This document shows positions 59,374 to 59,496 of a stretch of 59,496 nucleotides of DNA, piece by piece. The translations under genes and the position numbers were made by a program. This DNA comes from Acidobacteriota bacterium (GTDB lineage Bacteria; Acidobacteriota; Thermoanaerobaculia; Multivoradales; J023). The notes beneath the pieces are model-generated. The model saw only the letters and a list, made by a program, of their open reading frames with translations, was not told where the DNA came from and did not search any database. Position 1 is the stretch's first letter, and each line of letters starts with the position of its first letter. The stretch spans positions 1-59,496 of the forward strand of contig JAJCXO010000148.1 of NCBI GenBank assembly GCA_029263395.1, written 5' to 3'.

Positions 59374-59496
59374 ATGGGAGTTCACTTGCAAGGTGAGACC
59401 GACGAAACAGCGATGGCCGACATCAACGTCACCCCGTTGGTTGACGTCATGTTGGTACTCCTGATCATCTTCATGATCACGGCACCGATGTTGCAC
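59374..59496 (+). CDS. TolR/ExbD family protein, 5' part (truncated by window edge)
   Basis: ATG 59374 follows AGGGAG at 59361-59366, 11 bases after the tolQ-like stop. The 41 visible residues read MGVHLQGETDETAMADINV, then TPLVDVMLVLLIIFMIT. The membrane helix carries the conserved Asp (PLVDVMLVLL) that takes part in proton translocation in ExbD/TolR. It is clearly the partner of the preceding gene. Confidence 0.9.
   Translation, partial: MGVHLQGETDETAMADINVTPLVDVMLVLLIIFMITAPMLH

Overview
The window is high-GC DNA from a Gram-negative bacterium: it encodes lipoprotein signal peptidase, a TolQ/TolR pair and a bactofilin. Gene content and the style of the hypothetical proteins would fit an Acidobacteriota-like lineage. 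That is an impression only, because there is no rRNA or other decisive marker. About two thirds of the window (positions 1-42023, all on the + strand) is the 3' part of a large hybrid NRPS/PKS gene cluster. The remaining 17 kb is housekeeping DNA.

The cluster holds four giant assembly-line genes joined by overlapping stop/start codons, then a membrane-anchored penicillin-acylase-type Ntn hydrolase. The first NRPS gene runs off the left edge, so the loading end is not visible. Domain order is: (C, truncated)-A-PCP | C-A-PCP, C-A-PCP, C-A-PCP, Cy-A(Ox)-PCP, Cy-A-PCP | KS-AT-KR-DH-ACP, KS-AT-KR-ACP | C-A-PCP-E, C-A-PCP-TE. Adenylation codes read by eye match Ala, Pro, Cys, Cys and Thr at five of the eight A domains; three are unassigned. 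Assuming colinearity, the visible product is X-Y-Ala-Pro-thiazole-thiazoline, two malonate units (one probably dehydrated, one beta-hydroxy), D-(allo-)Thr and a last residue Z, released by the thioesterase. The acylase just downstream may trim an acyl group in the periplasm, but this is inference. No Sfp-type phosphopantetheinyl transferase, MbtH protein, transporter or regulator for the cluster is in the window.

After the cluster, 42024-42485 carries no gene. It holds a hairpin and a striking degenerate tandem array with a 41-42 bp period built from nested palindromes. A ureohydrolase gene follows on the - strand, then a - strand block containing tRNA-Cys, tRNA-Gly(GCC), yraN, cysS, def and a TPR/cyclic-nucleotide-binding protein. 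A + strand block follows: a small membrane protein, thiE-like, acpS, lspA and an rluD-family gene. Alanine dehydrogenase and a bactofilin are then translationally coupled on the - strand, next to tRNA-Gly(CCC).

The right end (52.4-59.5 kb) is looser. It has a small conserved-looking hypothetical gene, two copies of a roughly 200 bp dispersed non-coding repeat (one bracketed by 9 bp direct repeats), a GYF2-AIM24 fusion protein, an M20 metallopeptidase, the etfB-etfA pair, a 16-17 bp tandem repeat, and the start of a tolQ/exbB-tolR/exbD operon that is cut by the right edge.
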